From Maribacter sp. MMG018 (GTDB taxonomy: Bacteria > Bacteroidota > Bacteroidia > Flavobacteriales > Flavobacteriaceae), in assembly GCF_018100785.1 (NCBI RefSeq), contig NZ_JAGJEC010000002.1, positions 1,265,758-1,329,757 of the forward strand: a DNA stretch of 64,000 nt, given 5' to 3'. Numbering within the stretch: position 1 is the first letter of the stretch; each line of letters begins with the position of its first letter. Of this stretch, positions 36,816 to 47,282 are shown in pieces. A model generated the notes under the pieces. The model was not told where the DNA came from. It did not search any database and worked only from the letters and a program-made list of their open reading frames with translations. Position numbers and translations under genes: made by a program.

Positions 36816-37463
36816 ATGAACATTTCGGTAAAACAGGTTGGTTACCACCATACAAATTCTTATGAAACCCTAAATAAAATAGGCCCGAACACCAAAAATG
36901 TTTGGCTAGTGTTTCATGGTATAGGATTTCTTAGTAAATTTTTTCTCAGGTATTTTGATGAACTAAAGCCCGATGAAAATTACATAATTGCACCACAGGC
37001 ACCATCTAAATATTACCTCAACAACAAATATCGGCATGTGGGTGCCAGTTGGTTGACCAAGGTAGATACCCAACAAGAAATGGCCAATGTTATGGCGTAT
37101 ATAAATGCCGTATTAAAAAACGAAAACATACCTGCAGATTGTAATTTGATCGTACTTGGGTTTTCTCAAGGCGTTTCTATTGCGACTAGGTTCGTTGCTA
37201 AAAATAATATGGTCTGTAAAAAGTTAATTCTTTATGCCGGGGCCATCCCCAACGAACTTACAAAAGAGGATTTTCAGCACTTAATAACCCATAATACGGA
37301 GATTGTAACGGTTGTCGGAACCGAAGACGAATATATAAACTCTGAAAGGCTAAAGACCGAATCGTTAAAAATAGATTCACTTTTTCAAGGTAGCGCAAAA
37401 CAAATTACCTTTGAAGGAGGCCATGAGATAAAAAAGGAAATAATCAACTCTTTTGCAGACTGA
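36816..37463 (+). CDS. Alpha/beta hydrolase (carboxylesterase/phospholipase type)
   Basis: A 215-residue protein. The start is placed at ATG 36816, because the longer open frame from 36618 would run through the divergent thioesterase gene. The fold markers are the nucleophile elbow GFSQG (about 115-119), an Asp in VGTEDEY and the catalytic His in EGGHEI near the C-terminus, plus an oxyanion-like VFHGIGF segment. The substrate is unknown. It is followed at once by a GNAT gene. Confidence 0.87.
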   Translation: MNISVKQVGYHHTNSYETLNKIGPNTKNVWLVFHGIGFLSKFFLRYFDELKPDENYIIAPQAPSKYYLNNKYRHVGASWLTKVDTQQEMANVMAYINAVLKNENIPADCNLIVLGFSQGVSIATRFVAKNNMVCKKLILYAGAIPNELTKEDFQHLITHNTEIVTVVGTEDEYINSERLKTESLKIDSLFQGSAKQITFEGGHEIKKEIINSFAD

Positions 37464-37464
37464 T

Positions 37465-38064
37465 ATGGATATTGTTTTAGAAAATGAAAGAGTTAAACTA
37501 ACACCTTTAACACTTAAGAACTACCATTTACTATTGTCGATCGCTGCTCAAAAAGATCTGGTACAATTTTCCCCTTCCGATATCGAAACCCCACAAGCAT
37601 TAAAAAATTATGTGGCCATTGCATTAGAGCAAAAAGAACAAGGCTCCGGTATCCCTTTTATCATTTATGACAAGAAAAAAGAGGAATACGCCGGTAGTAC
37701 CCGATACATGAACATTCATCGGAAAAACAAAGTGGCCCATATCGGTTCTACTTGGATCGGCCATCAATTTCACGGAACGGGTTTAAACACCCATATGAAA
37801 TTTTTAATGCTGGACTATGCCTTTAACCAGTTAAATTTTGAAAAAATAGAATTCAGGGTCGATGAAAGAAATGTCAAGTCTAGAAAAGCGGTCGAAAAAC
37901 TGGGCTGTACCCTCGAAGGTATTTTACGAAAAGATGTGTACCTGTTAAACGGGTTTAAAAGGAACACTTGCTGTTATGGTCTATTAAAAGAAGAATGGCA
38001 AACAATTAAAAAAACGGATTTTGAAGGTTACTCCTCCTCTTTTTTCTCCGACTCCGCTTTATAA
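37465..38064 (+). CDS. GNAT family N-acetyltransferase (RimJ/RimL type)
   Basis: A 199-residue protein; ATG 37465 preferred over the upstream TTG at 37453. Markers are HIGSTWIGHQFHGTGLNTHMK (the acetyl-CoA loop region) and FRVDERNVKSRKAVEKLGC, typical of the RimJ/RimL branch that acetylates protein N-termini or small molecules. It follows the hydrolase by 1 nt. Its last 37 nt overlap the convergent gene at 38028. Confidence 0.86.
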   Translation: MDIVLENERVKLTPLTLKNYHLLLSIAAQKDLVQFSPSDIETPQALKNYVAIALEQKEQGSGIPFIIYDKKKEEYAGSTRYMNIHRKNKVAHIGSTWIGHQFHGTGLNTHMKFLMLDYAFNQLNFEKIEFRVDERNVKSRKAVEKLGCTLEGILRKDVYLLNGFKRNTCCYGLLKEEWQTIKKTDFEGYSSSFFSDSAL

Positions 38065-38957
38065 TAAGTAATTTTTCTAGTGGTGTAGGCGTTATCGGGT
38101 TTTATGATTTTTTTGATCCAATTACCACCCTCTTCCCCATCGAACTGATATATATATTCTTTCTTTTCTGTTGAATTTCCGTCTGCTATGATTTCAGATT
38201 CCAACATCCCGTTTTTATCATAATTATAGGTGGTACGTACGGTGGGCACAAATTTTTTCTCTGTTACGTTATAATCAAATTCCTGTCGCTCTAAAAGCAG
38301 TTCGTTGACATCAAAAACCTCTTCAATGGCCTTATTTGGCTCTCCTTTCAAAAATTCTTTAGTTAAAACTATTTTTTGAACGGCACCGTTCTTTTTTCGG
38401 TTCGACGTTCTGATAGATTTTAACGGGACCTCGTTCAACAAATACGTAACCGTATACTCCCCCTTATATTTTTTATACTCTACCAAGGTTTCATCGGTAC
38501 CTTCATTATTGGTCCTGATCATTCTTACCAGGTCCCCCTTATCGTCATAATGGTAGATGTAATTATCTAGAAACTCCTTATCATAGGAGATTATTTTTTC
38601 AATTACTTTTCGATTAGAAGTAGTGTCCAATTCAAAAAAATGGGCAATGGAAGTACTGGGATCAAACTTATTGTCCCTGTAGGTTTCGGACCTTTTCTCC
38701 AACAACTCCCCGTTCGCATATTTATATAGCACCACATCATAATCAGAATCACTATATCTGGTAACCGATTTGGTCAATAACCCTTTTTTGTTAAAATTAT
38801 ATTCCTCTTTACCATATTTAGTACTTACCAAACAAGTTTTAACACTGTCCTTAAGGTCAAAATCTTTTACGGTAAAAACCTTCACCTCTTGAGCATAGCA
38901 ACAAAGAGAAGAAATGAACAATGTAAATAAAATGATGTTTAGGTAGTTTTTCGCCAT
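38028..38957 (-). CDS. Secreted protein with repeat-like beta-strands, unknown function
   Basis: A 309-residue protein with a signal peptide (about 1-22) and a series of beta-hairpins of the type YDDKGDLVRMIRTNNEG and YDKNGMLESEIIADG, resembling degenerate toxin-complex/YD-type strands. It ends in acidic Glu-rich residues. No enzyme motif is seen. The 3' end overlaps the convergent GNAT gene by 37 nt. It is probably periplasmic or on the surface. Confidence 0.72.
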   Translation of the reverse strand: MAKNYLNIILFTLFISSLCCYAQEVKVFTVKDFDLKDSVKTCLVSTKYGKEEYNFNKKGLLTKSVTRYSDSDYDVVLYKYANGELLEKRSETYRDNKFDPSTSIAHFFELDTTSNRKVIEKIISYDKEFLDNYIYHYDDKGDLVRMIRTNNEGTDETLVEYKKYKGEYTVTYLLNEVPLKSIRTSNRKKNGAVQKIVLTKEFLKGEPNKAIEEVFDVNELLLERQEFDYNVTEKKFVPTVRTTYNYDKNGMLESEIIADGNSTEKKEYIYQFDGEEGGNWIKKIIKPDNAYTTRKITYYKAESEKKEEE

Positions 38958-39007
38958 ATAACAAAATTACTCCAATTTCTTTCCTGTAGAAATTATAATT
39001 GTCTAAA

Positions 39008-39040
39008 AAATAATAAGGAGCAGTAAAACTGCTCCTTATA
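39008..39040 (-). terminator. Terminator of dnaK
   Basis: ATAAGGAGCAGT / ACTGCTCCTTAT hairpin with a 3-base loop, followed on the minus strand by a run of T (TTATTTTTT). Confidence 0.82.
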
Positions 39041-39073
39041 TTATATCGAAATCGAAAAATGTTGTTCTTACTA

Positions 39074-40984
39074 TTACTTCACTTCTTCGAAATCTACGTC
39101 TTCAACGTTATCACCTTCTTCGGTCGTACCTGATCCGCTAGCAGCATCTGCTCCAGGGGCGGCACCACCTTGTTGTGCTTCGGCCTGTGCTTTGTACATT
39201 TCTTCGGAAGCAACTTTCCAAGCTTCGTTTATTTTATCCAAAGCTGGTGTAATTACTGCCAAATCTTTTGATTCATACGCTTTTTTCAATTCGGCCAAAG
39301 CTTCTTCTATCGGTTTTTTCTTGTCATCCGATAACTTATCGCCAAATTCTGACAATTGTTTTTCAGTTTGAAAGATCATACCGTCGGCCTCGTTCAACTT
39401 ATCTGCAGTTTCCTTGGCTTTTCTATCACTCTCGGCATTGGCTTCTGCCTCGGCTTTCATTTTCTTGATCTCTTCCTCTGTCAATCCAGATGAAGCTTCA
39501 ATACGAATATCCTGTGATTTTCCTGTAGCCTTGTCGGTTGCAGATACCTTGATGATACCGTTGGCATCAATATCAAAAGTAACTTCAATTTGAGGTGTTC
39601 CTCTTGGTGCAGGTGGAATACCGTCTAAGTGGAACCTTCCTATTGTCTTGTTATCAGCGGCCATTGGTCTTTCTCCTTGCAACACATGAATTTCAACCGA
39701 TGGTTGGTTATCTGCCGCCGTAGAGAATACTTGCGATTTTTTAGTAGGTATAGTGGTGTTCGCCTCGATCAACTTGGTCATTACACCTCCCATGGTTTCA
39801 ATACCTAATGAAAGTGGTGTAACATCCAACAACAATACATCTTTAACGTCACCTGTTAACACACCTCCTTGAATTGCGGCACCGATAGCAACAACCTCAT
39901 CGGGGTTCACACCTTTAGATGGTTTTTTGCCAAAGAATTTTTCAACCGCTTCCTGTACAGCAGGAATCCTTGTTGAACCACCCACTAAGATAATCTCATC
40001 GATATCGCTCTTAGATAATCCAGCAGACTTCAATGCACTCTCACAAGGAGCTATGGTTCTTTTTACCAAATCAGCTATCAACTGTTCAAATTTAGATCTG
40101 GTCAATGTTCTTACCAAGTGTTTTGGTCCAGAAGCGGTAGCCGTTACATATGGTAAGTTAATTTCTGTTTGTGCAGAAGAAGACAATTCTATTTTTGCTT
40201 TTTCGGCCGCTTCACGTAAACGTTGCAATGCCATAGGATCTTTTCTTAGATCCATATCTTCTTCAGTTTTAAACTCGTCCGCCAACCAATCAATTATTTT
40301 TTGGTCAACATCATCACCACCAAGGTGTGTATCACCATCGGTAGACAATACCTCAAAGACACCGTCGCCCAACTCTAGTATGGACACATCGTGCGTACCA
40401 CCACCGAAGTCGAATACCACAATCTTTTGATCGGTATCTTTTTTATCAAGACCGTACGCCAAAGATGCGGCGGTAGGTTCATTGATAATACGTTCTACGG
40501 TCAAACCTGCGATTTCACCAGCTTCTTTTGTAGCTTGTCTTTGTGCATCGTTAAAATATGCCGGTACTGTAATAACGGCACGTGATACATCTTGCCCCAA
40601 ATAATCCTCTGCGGTCTTCTTCATTTTTTGAAGAACCATGGCTGAAAGTTCCTGTGGGGTATACAAACGGCCTTCGATATCTACTCTTGGCGTATCGTTA
40701 TCACCTTTTACAACTTTGTAAGGTACCCTTTCGGCTTCTTTACTGGATTCTGAATATTTGTTCCCCATAAACCTTTTTATGGAGTAAATGGTTTTATGAG
40801 GGTTGGTCACCGCCTGTCTTTTGGCCGGGTCTCCAACTTTGATCTCACCTCCATCAACAAAGGCAATAACCGACGGTGTGGTTCTTTTCCCTTCCGCATT
40901 TGGTATTACCACTGGCTCGTTACCTTCCATTACGGAAACACACGAGTTGGTAGTACCCAAATCTATTCCTATAATTTTACTCAT
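39074..40984 (-). CDS. dnaK: Chaperone protein DnaK (Hsp70)
   Basis: A 636-residue Hsp70. The N-terminal ATPase ([18 protein letters not shown], then [14 protein letters not shown]) is followed by the substrate-binding domain and the lid, ending in the acidic tail [12 protein letters not shown], close to the EEVD-like consensus of bacterial DnaK. It folds and protects proteins in the cytosol with DnaJ and GrpE, neither of which is encoded nearby. It is monocistronic with its own promoter region and terminator. Confidence 0.97.
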   Translation of the reverse strand: MSKIIGIDLGTTNSCVSVMEGNEPVVIPNAEGKRTTPSVIAFVDGGEIKVGDPAKRQAVTNPHKTIYSIKRFMGNKYSESSKEAERVPYKVVKGDNDTPRVDIEGRLYTPQELSAMVLQKMKKTAEDYLGQDVSRAVITVPAYFNDAQRQATKEAGEIAGLTVERIINEPTAASLAYGLDKKDTDQKIVVFDFGGGTHDVSILELGDGVFEVLSTDGDTHLGGDDVDQKIIDWLADEFKTEEDMDLRKDPMALQRLREAAEKAKIELSSSAQTEINLPYVTATASGPKHLVRTLTRSKFEQLIADLVKRTIAPCESALKSAGLSKSDIDEIILVGGSTRIPAVQEAVEKFFGKKPSKGVNPDEVVAIGAAIQGGVLTGDVKDVLLLDVTPLSLGIETMGGVMTKLIEANTTIPTKKSQVFSTAADNQPSVEIHVLQGERPMAADNKTIGRFHLDGIPPAPRGTPQIEVTFDIDANGIIKVSATDKATGKSQDIRIEASSGLTEEEIKKMKAEAEANAESDRKAKETADKLNEADGMIFQTEKQLSEFGDKLSDDKKKPIEEALAELKKAYESKDLAVITPALDKINEAWKVASEEMYKAQAEAQQGGAAPGADAASGSGTTEEGDNVEDVDFEEVK

Positions 40985-41020
40985 TCTATATGTTTTAAAA
41001 TATTAGTCTTTTATTTAAAT

Positions 41021-41050
41021 CAAAATGTAAATGACAAACAATATGCCAAG
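41021..41050 (-). promoter_or_regulatory. Possible dnaK promoter
   Basis: On the minus strand, TTG at 41049-41047 and TACATTTTG at 41029-41021 have a spacing near that of the Bacteroidota -33/-7 promoter (TTTG, then TAnnTTTG). The match is imperfect. Confidence 0.35.
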
Positions 41051-41150
41051 GGACAAAAACTGACATGATGTCATTCACAGTACTCAAAATAAAGTTGGGC
41101 CAAATAGCCATATCCACTACAAAAGCATAAAAAAATAAGCAAGCTCAAAC

Positions 41151-41158
41151 TAACTTTG
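41151..41158 (+). promoter_or_regulatory. Possible -7 element for the serine dehydratase gene
   Basis: TAACTTTG matches TAnnTTTG and lies 26 nt before the start codon. No clear -33 element is seen. Confidence 0.38.
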
Positions 41159-41184
41159 TATTTTAGTAAACAGATTTTACATAA

Positions 41185-42618
41185 ATGTCACAAAGAGAGA
41201 GCATCAGCATTTTTGATATGCTAAAAATTGGCGTAGGCCCCTCAAGTTCACATACTTTGGGGCCATGGCGCGCTGCCGAAAGATGGATATACGAGCTAAA
41301 AAAAGACAACATATTCGACGAGGTCGTACGAATAAAAGCCCATGTGTACGGTTCTTTGTCGTTAACGGGTAAAGGCCATGCTACGGATTATGCCATAATG
41401 TTAGGCCTTTTGGGGACAGACCCAGAATATGTTCCTATCGAAAATATCCATTCGATGGTAGAAAAGGTAAAAGAATCTAAATTATTGGATTTTGGCGGGA
41501 CAAATTCAATTACGTTCGAACCGGATAATGATATTGTTTTTCACAAAAAGTTTCTCCCCTTTCATGCCAACGGGTTAAAGTTTGAAGCCTTATTGAATTC
41601 TGGAAAGAAAAAATCGAAAACATACTATTCCATCGGAGGTGGTTTTGTGGTGGTCGAAGAAAGAAAAAACGCAAAGAAAAAAGATGCCGCCTTCAATACC
41701 TTTCCTTTTCCCATACAGGATGGAAAAGAATTGCTAGAGTGCTGCTCAAAACATTCGAAACCGATATCGGAAATTGTTTTGGAGAACGAACGCTCGCTCA
41801 GAAGCGATGCCGAAATAGACTTTCAGATCAAACGTATTTGGAACACCATGTTAGAATGTATGTACATAGGCTGCCATACAGAAGGTAAACTTCCCGGAGG
41901 ATTGGACGTTAAACGCAGGGCCTATGAAATGCATTTAAAACTAAAAGGCAATGTTCCGTACAACAATCCAGAAGAATGGTTGCAGAGTATACGGCAGACC
42001 GAGGTTAAATTTCGCCAAATATTGCAGTGGGTAAGTTGTTTTGCCTTAAGTGTCAACGAGGTCAACGCATCGTTGGGAAGGGTTGTTACGGCACCTACCA
42101 ACGGAAGTGCCGGTGTAATACCTGCCGTACTTATGTACTATATGGTCATCGAAAACCATGCTGGAAATTTTGAACACATCAAACAATTTCTTTTAGTCGC
42201 GGGCGAAATAGGAAGTATCTTTAAAAAGGGAGCCACCATATCGGCCGCCATGGGCGGTTGCCAAGCCGAAATAGGCGTTTCTTCGGCCATGGCGGCCGGA
42301 GCGCTGACAGAGTTGTTGGGCGGTTCTCCAGAACAGGTACTCATGGCTGCGGAAATAGCCATGGAACATCACTTGGGCCTTACCTGCGACCCCATAGGAG
42401 GCCTAGTACAGGTGCCTTGCATAGAACGCAACTCTATGGGCGCCATAAAAGCTATCAATGCCGCCGAGCTAGCACTCGGCTCGGATCCCTCGGAGGCAAA
42501 GGTACCATTGGACAAGGTTGTACAGACCATGTGGGAAACCGCTAAGGACATGAGCTCTAAATACAAAGAAACATCCGAAGGAGGACTCGCCGTAGGTGTC
42601 TTCTTAAGTGATTGTTAA
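41185..42618 (+). CDS. sdaA: L-serine ammonia-lyase (single-chain, iron-sulfur)
   Basis: A 477-residue enzyme that turns serine into pyruvate and ammonia. The N-terminal beta domain begins [21 protein letters not shown], the family signature. The C-terminal alpha domain carries the cysteines for the 4Fe-4S cluster in [11 protein letters not shown], the [19 protein letters not shown] stretch and the C-terminal Cys. It is cytosolic and oxygen-sensitive in known members. The gene stands alone before the DUF294 gene. Confidence 0.94.
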   Translation: MSQRESISIFDMLKIGVGPSSSHTLGPWRAAERWIYELKKDNIFDEVVRIKAHVYGSLSLTGKGHATDYAIMLGLLGTDPEYVPIENIHSMVEKVKESKLLDFGGTNSITFEPDNDIVFHKKFLPFHANGLKFEALLNSGKKKSKTYYSIGGGFVVVEERKNAKKKDAAFNTFPFPIQDGKELLECCSKHSKPISEIVLENERSLRSDAEIDFQIKRIWNTMLECMYIGCHTEGKLPGGLDVKRRAYEMHLKLKGNVPYNNPEEWLQSIRQTEVKFRQILQWVSCFALSVNEVNASLGRVVTAPTNGSAGVIPAVLMYYMVIENHAGNFEHIKQFLLVAGEIGSIFKKGATISAAMGGCQAEIGVSSAMAAGALTELLGGSPEQVLMAAEIAMEHHLGLTCDPIGGLVQVPCIERNSMGAIKAINAAELALGSDPSEAKVPLDKVVQTMWETAKDMSSKYKETSEGGLAVGVFLSDC

Positions 42619-42672
42619 GCAACCACTTAAAAAAAACAAAACGGCCTATATAGAAACAAGTACCATGAAACA

Positions 42673-44592
42673 ATGAAAAACCTTATATCGGAACGTATTG
42701 CGGATTTTCTAAAAAACTATCCTCCCTTTAATTTAATGGACGACAAATTATTGGACACCCTGTCGCAAGAAGTCTCCATAGTCTATAAAGAAAAGAACAG
42801 TGTTGTTTTTTCTATGGACGAAAATCCCCACCCCAACTTTTATGTCGTTCATAAAGGAGCCATTGAACTGAGCAATACAAAAACCAATGTTATTGCCGAT
42901 TTTTGTGATGAAGGAGATATTTTTGGTTTGCGGCCCCTTATTGCCAAAGAGAACTATAGATTGGAAGCCAAGGCATATGAGGAATCTATTCTGTATGCAA
43001 TTCCTATAGCTTCTTTTAAACCTATTACAGATTCGAATCCGGATATCTCCAATTTCTTAACGGAAAGTTTTGCTTCCAACACAAGAAACCCCTACAATAA
43101 AAAAGCTAAGATAACCCCACAAGAATCACCCTATAATATCGACACCGGAAAAGATATTATACTAACCGATTTTCAACCTGTAAGATATTCGAAAAGAATT
43201 GTCTCCTGCGGGCCGCGATACTCGATACAAAAGGCGGCGCAACAAATGACAAAAAACCGTATCGGTTCTATTTTAATATGTGAAAAAGACCTCCCCATAG
43301 GCATTATTACCGACAAAGACCTAAGAAACAAGGTAGTTACCGGCAACCACTCAATTACCTCGAGCGTAAAGACCATAATGTCGTCCCCGGTAGTTACCTA
43401 TCCTAAAAAAATGACCATTACCCAAGCACAAATGGCCATGATGAAAAATGACATAAGCCATTTGATACTTACCGAAGACGGCACCGTTAACACTCCTGCC
43501 GTAGGGATACTCTCTAAAAACGATGTAATGGTATCATTGGGCGACAACCCTGCGGTAATCGTAAAAGCCATTAAAAGAGCCCGAAAAATAAAGCAGATCA
43601 AAGAGCTTAGAAAAAGTATTATGGTTCTTTTAAAGGGATATTTGGAGCAGAATATACCTATGGCCCTAATTTCAAAGATAATTTCCGAATTAAACGACAC
43701 CTGCATAAAACAGGTGATCCATATATCTTTACAAAAAATGAAAACCCCACCGCCCGTCAAATTTGCATGGTTGGCACTGGGGAGCCAAGGACGGGGCGAA
43801 CAATTGTTGCACACAGACCAAGACAACGCATTGGTTTTTGATGATGTACCCGAAGACCTGTTGCCCGAAACGACCGATTATTTTTTAAACTTATCAAAAA
43901 AAGTTACCAAAGGACTTAATAAAATAGGTTACGAATACTGCCCTGCGGACATGATGGCAAGCAACCCTAAATGGTGCCTTAGCCTGAAAGAATGGAAAAA
44001 CAAGATTTCTTATTGGATCATAAACCCCGGCCCCAATCAAGTTTTAATGTCGTCCATTTTTTTTGATTATAGTTTGGCCTATGGCGAAAGAAGTTTGCTG
44101 GACCAAATGTCCGACCATATATTTAAAAGTGTAAAAAAGTACCCTATTTTCTTGGTACATATTGCGAATGGGGCTCTTCAAAATCCCTCCCCTACAGGTT
44201 TTTTCAGACAGTTTCTTGTAGAACAAGATGGGCAGCACAAAGACTTTTTCGATTTAAAAAGCAGGGCCCTGAGACCCCTTATAGATGCCGCAAGGGTTCT
44301 CATATTATCACATTCCATTAAGGGTATCAGTAACACTTGGGAGCGTTACGAAAAACTGGCAGAACTAGAACCCAACAACCAAGATCTATATTTGGCGTGC
44401 TCGTACGCAACCAAAGCGTTGCTTAAATTTAGGACCAAACAGGGTATACTGCACAACGATTCTGGTAGGTATATAGAACTGGAAGCTTTGACAAAAGAAG
44501 AAAAAATGAAATTAAAAAGAACTTTTAAGGCCGTTAAGGAAATACAAGATGTGATATCTATACGGTTTAAAGTTTCCAATATTTTAGGCTGA
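42673..44592 (+). CDS. Cyclic-nucleotide-binding-like, CBS and DUF294 nucleotidyltransferase-like protein
   Basis: A 639-residue regulatory protein. The N-terminal cNMP-binding-like domain (about 15-130) is followed by two CBS domains (about 165-295) and a DUF294 nucleotidyltransferase-like region, with LGSQGRGEQLLHTDQDNAL matching the GS...DxD catalytic pattern, then a helical C-terminal domain. It may sense nucleotides and modify a target; the target is unknown. Its stop overlaps the start of the exonuclease gene (TGATG), indicating coupling. Confidence 0.9.
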   Translation: MKNLISERIADFLKNYPPFNLMDDKLLDTLSQEVSIVYKEKNSVVFSMDENPHPNFYVVHKGAIELSNTKTNVIADFCDEGDIFGLRPLIAKENYRLEAKAYEESILYAIPIASFKPITDSNPDISNFLTESFASNTRNPYNKKAKITPQESPYNIDTGKDIILTDFQPVRYSKRIVSCGPRYSIQKAAQQMTKNRIGSILICEKDLPIGIITDKDLRNKVVTGNHSITSSVKTIMSSPVVTYPKKMTITQAQMAMMKNDISHLILTEDGTVNTPAVGILSKNDVMVSLGDNPAVIVKAIKRARKIKQIKELRKSIMVLLKGYLEQNIPMALISKIISELNDTCIKQVIHISLQKMKTPPPVKFAWLALGSQGRGEQLLHTDQDNALVFDDVPEDLLPETTDYFLNLSKKVTKGLNKIGYEYCPADMMASNPKWCLSLKEWKNKISYWIINPGPNQVLMSSIFFDYSLAYGERSLLDQMSDHIFKSVKKYPIFLVHIANGALQNPSPTGFFRQFLVEQDGQHKDFFDLKSRALRPLIDAARVLILSHSIKGISNTWERYEKLAELEPNNQDLYLACSYATKALLKFRTKQGILHNDSGRYIELEALTKEEKMKLKRTFKAVKEIQDVISIRFKVSNILG

Positions 44593-45242
44593 TGAGTTTT
44601 TTTTCCACATCTTCGAACCATCCCTCTTTTTGGCTTGACTATGCCAACCTTTTCAAACAAAAGAAAAGCAAGAATTTTGAGGAACTTGTTTTTGTTGTGC
44701 TCGATACGGAAACAACCGGTTTTGATAAATTTCAAGACCGAATTCTCTCTATAGGGGCCCTAAAAATACAAAACAACATTATTCAGGTACATGAAGTTCT
44801 TGACATTTATATACGACAAGAAAAATTCAACAAAGAAACGGTTGCCGTACACGGCATATTAAAAAACAGCAAGCGAAAGCGTGTAGAAGAAACCGTGGCC
44901 ATACAGCAATTTTTAGAGTATGTGGGCGATGCCATTATTGTGGCCCACCACGCTAGTTTCGATATAGGTATGATTAATATGGCCTTGAAGAGAATGGGAC
45001 TCCCAAAACTTAAGAATATAGTTTTGGACACCGGCACCCTCTATAAGAAAACATTGATCAAATCATATTTGGTTCAGCCCCAGCAGCATTACACCTTAGA
45101 TGATTTAGCGGATAAATTTGCCATATCAAAAAAAGACAGGCATACCGCGCTGGGAGATGCCTATATAACCGCTGTCGCCTTTTTAAAATTACTCACCAAA
45201 ATAAAGGAGAAAAAAGAACTCACCCTTAAAAACCTCAGATAG
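44592..45242 (+). CDS. 3'-5' exonuclease of the DnaQ/DEDDh family
   Basis: A 216-residue exonuclease. DEDDh residues are visible: DTETTGFD (Asp and Glu), AHHASFDIG (Asp) and HTALGDAY (His and Asp). It may act in DNA or RNA processing; stand-alone DnaQ-like proteins of this size are common. It is translationally coupled to the DUF294 gene, a pairing seen in other Bacteroidota. Its stop abuts the convergent purC gene end. Confidence 0.9.
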   Translation: MSFFSTSSNHPSFWLDYANLFKQKKSKNFEELVFVVLDTETTGFDKFQDRILSIGALKIQNNIIQVHEVLDIYIRQEKFNKETVAVHGILKNSKRKRVEETVAIQQFLEYVGDAIIVAHHASFDIGMINMALKRMGLPKLKNIVLDTGTLYKKTLIKSYLVQPQQHYTLDDLADKFAISKKDRHTALGDAYITAVAFLKLLTKIKEKKELTLKNLR

Positions 45243-46196
45243 CTAAGACGTTTTAAGGTACTTTAGAATATTATTTTCTATGCGTTCTAAAATATGGTCG
45301 GTGTCCGACTTTATAAAGTCTTCTCCAATAATATTCTCATAGAGCTCTATATATCTTTGCGAAACGGTTGCAATATATTCATCTGGCATTTCTGGTACGG
45401 TCTGTCCTTCCAATCCTTGAAAACCATTTGAAATCAACCACTGGCGTACAAATTCTTTCGACAACTGCTTTTGTGCCTCTCCCCTATCTTGTCTTTCTTG
45501 ATAGCCATCGGCATAGAAATAACGTGATGAGTCCGGCGTGTGGATCTCATCTATCAAAACAATTTTACCCTCCTTTGTTTTTCCAAACTCGTATTTGGTA
45601 TCCACCAAGATCAAACCTCTTTGAGCGGCAATCTCCGTTCCTCTTTTAAAAAGAGCTTTTGTGTATTCTTCCAATACGGCATAGTCGCTTTCAGAAACAA
45701 TACCTCGTTTTAAGATTTCTTCTTTAGAAATATCCTCATCATGGTCTCCCATTTCCGCTTTTGTTGCCGGGGTAATAATGGGCTCTGGAAATTTGTCGTT
45801 TTCCTTCATCCCCTCCGGCATGGGCACACCACATAACATTCGCTTGCCCGCTTTGTACTCTCTGCCCGCATGTCCGCTCATATACCCCCTTATCACCATT
45901 TCTACCTTAAACGGCTCACAGGCATGGCCAATGGCTACGTTTGGGTCTGGGGTCGCGATCAACCAATTGGGTACTATATCGGCCGTAGCCTCCATCATTT
46001 TTGTCGCAATTTGATTCAAGATCTGTCCTTTATAGGGAATTCCCTTGGGCATGACCACATCAAAAGCGGAGAGCCTATCTGTAGCTATCATGATCAATAT
46101 ATCGTCTTCTATGGTATAAACCTCCCTTACTTTACCTTTGTAAACACTTTTCTGGCCCGGAAAGTTGAAATTGGTATCAAAAATGGTGTTGGACAT
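45243..46196 (-). CDS. purC: Phosphoribosylaminoimidazole-succinocarboxamide synthase
   Basis: A 317-residue SAICAR synthase of purine synthesis. Motifs are [11 protein letters not shown] near the start, [11 protein letters not shown] (ATP site), [13 protein letters not shown] and the aspartate-binding LVDTKYEFG and [12 protein letters not shown]. The longer length than in E. coli fits the eukaryote/Bacteroidota-like form. It follows phoH by 4 nt and is probably cotranscribed with it. Confidence 0.95.
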   Translation of the reverse strand: MSNTIFDTNFNFPGQKSVYKGKVREVYTIEDDILIMIATDRLSAFDVVMPKGIPYKGQILNQIATKMMEATADIVPNWLIATPDPNVAIGHACEPFKVEMVIRGYMSGHAGREYKAGKRMLCGVPMPEGMKENDKFPEPIITPATKAEMGDHDEDISKEEILKRGIVSESDYAVLEEYTKALFKRGTEIAAQRGLILVDTKYEFGKTKEGKIVLIDEIHTPDSSRYFYADGYQERQDRGEAQKQLSKEFVRQWLISNGFQGLEGQTVPEMPDEYIATVSQRYIELYENIIGEDFIKSDTDHILERIENNILKYLKTS

Positions 46197-46200
46197 TCTT

Positions 46201-47154
46201 TTAATTTTGGTGTTCTATTGTTTTATATGCGTCGATTACTTTTTTCACTAATTTATGGCGGATCACGTCTTTGTCATCCAAGTATATAACCTCGATACCT
46301 TCTACATTCTGAAGTATCAGCAAAGCCTCTTTTAAACCAGAAATGGTTCTTCTTGGCAAATCTATCTGACCAGGGTCTCCCGTAACCAAAAACTTGGCAT
46401 TTCTTCCCATACGGGTAAGAAACATTTTCATTTGGGCATGTGTGGTATTTTGGGCCTCGTCCAGTATTACAAAGGCATTGTCCAAGGTTCTACCCCTCAT
46501 AAAGGCCATTGGCGCAATCTGAATGGTTCCGTTCTCTATATAATGTGCCAACTTTTCGGTAGGGATCATATCTCTTAGGGCATCGTACAACGGTTGCATG
46601 TAGGGATCTAATTTTTCTTTAAGGTCACCTGGCAAAAAACCTAGGTTCTCCCCTGCTTCTACGGCCGGTCTTGTGAGAATTATTTTCCTTACCTGCTTTT
46701 CCTTTAATGCCTTGACCGCCAAAGCCACGCCCGTATAGGTTTTTCCGGTACCCGCAGGCCCTATGGCAAAAACCATATCGTTTTTTCTGGCCGCATCCAC
46801 CAAACGCCTTTGGTTCGCCGTTTGCGCCTTTATAAGTCTACCGTTGACCCCATGTACCAAGGTATCACTACTTTTTTCTGAAGATTGGTACCCTCCCGAG
46901 GCGTCGCTTGTAAGAACCCGTTCAATGCTGTTTTCGTCCAACTTATTGTATTTAATGAAATGCTCCGTTAGCATATCAAAACGTTTATCGAACTCCTCTA
47001 ACTGATCTTCGTCTCCGTAAGCCTTGATCTTATTACCACGAGCAACGATCTTAAGCTTGGGAAAATACTTTTTCAAAAGATTGATGTTCTCGTTTTGCTG
47101 TCCAAAAAATTCTCTCGGACTAACATCTGTAAGTTCTAAAATAATTTCGTTCAA
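46201..47154 (-). CDS. phoH: PhoH family ATPase
   Basis: A 317-residue protein with an N-terminal KH-like part (about 1-95) and a P-loop ATPase. Walker A is GPAGTGKT and Walker B is [10 protein letters not shown], followed by [11 protein letters not shown]. PhoH proteins are ATPases linked to RNA metabolism and phosphate starvation; the precise role is open. Transcription is divergent from the SAM hydrolase gene. Confidence 0.93.
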   Translation of the reverse strand: MNEIILELTDVSPREFFGQQNENINLLKKYFPKLKIVARGNKIKAYGDEDQLEEFDKRFDMLTEHFIKYNKLDENSIERVLTSDASGGYQSSEKSSDTLVHGVNGRLIKAQTANQRRLVDAARKNDMVFAIGPAGTGKTYTGVALAVKALKEKQVRKIILTRPAVEAGENLGFLPGDLKEKLDPYMQPLYDALRDMIPTEKLAHYIENGTIQIAPMAFMRGRTLDNAFVILDEAQNTTHAQMKMFLTRMGRNAKFLVTGDPGQIDLPRRTISGLKEALLILQNVEGIEVIYLDDKDVIRHKLVKKVIDAYKTIEHQN

Positions 47155-47282
47155 ATAGTGGGATTTTGAAGATTTTAATTCCCCAAGATTAATTTCGCTT
47201 GGCTATTTTTTTGCTTAATTTTGTAAATCAAATTTAAGTAAAAATTAAGTTTGTTTAATCAAAAACATATCAACATTGCTGT

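Noticed and set aside
39927..40430. 167-residue plus-strand open frame
   Set aside because: Antisense shadow of dnaK; dnaK is unquestionable.
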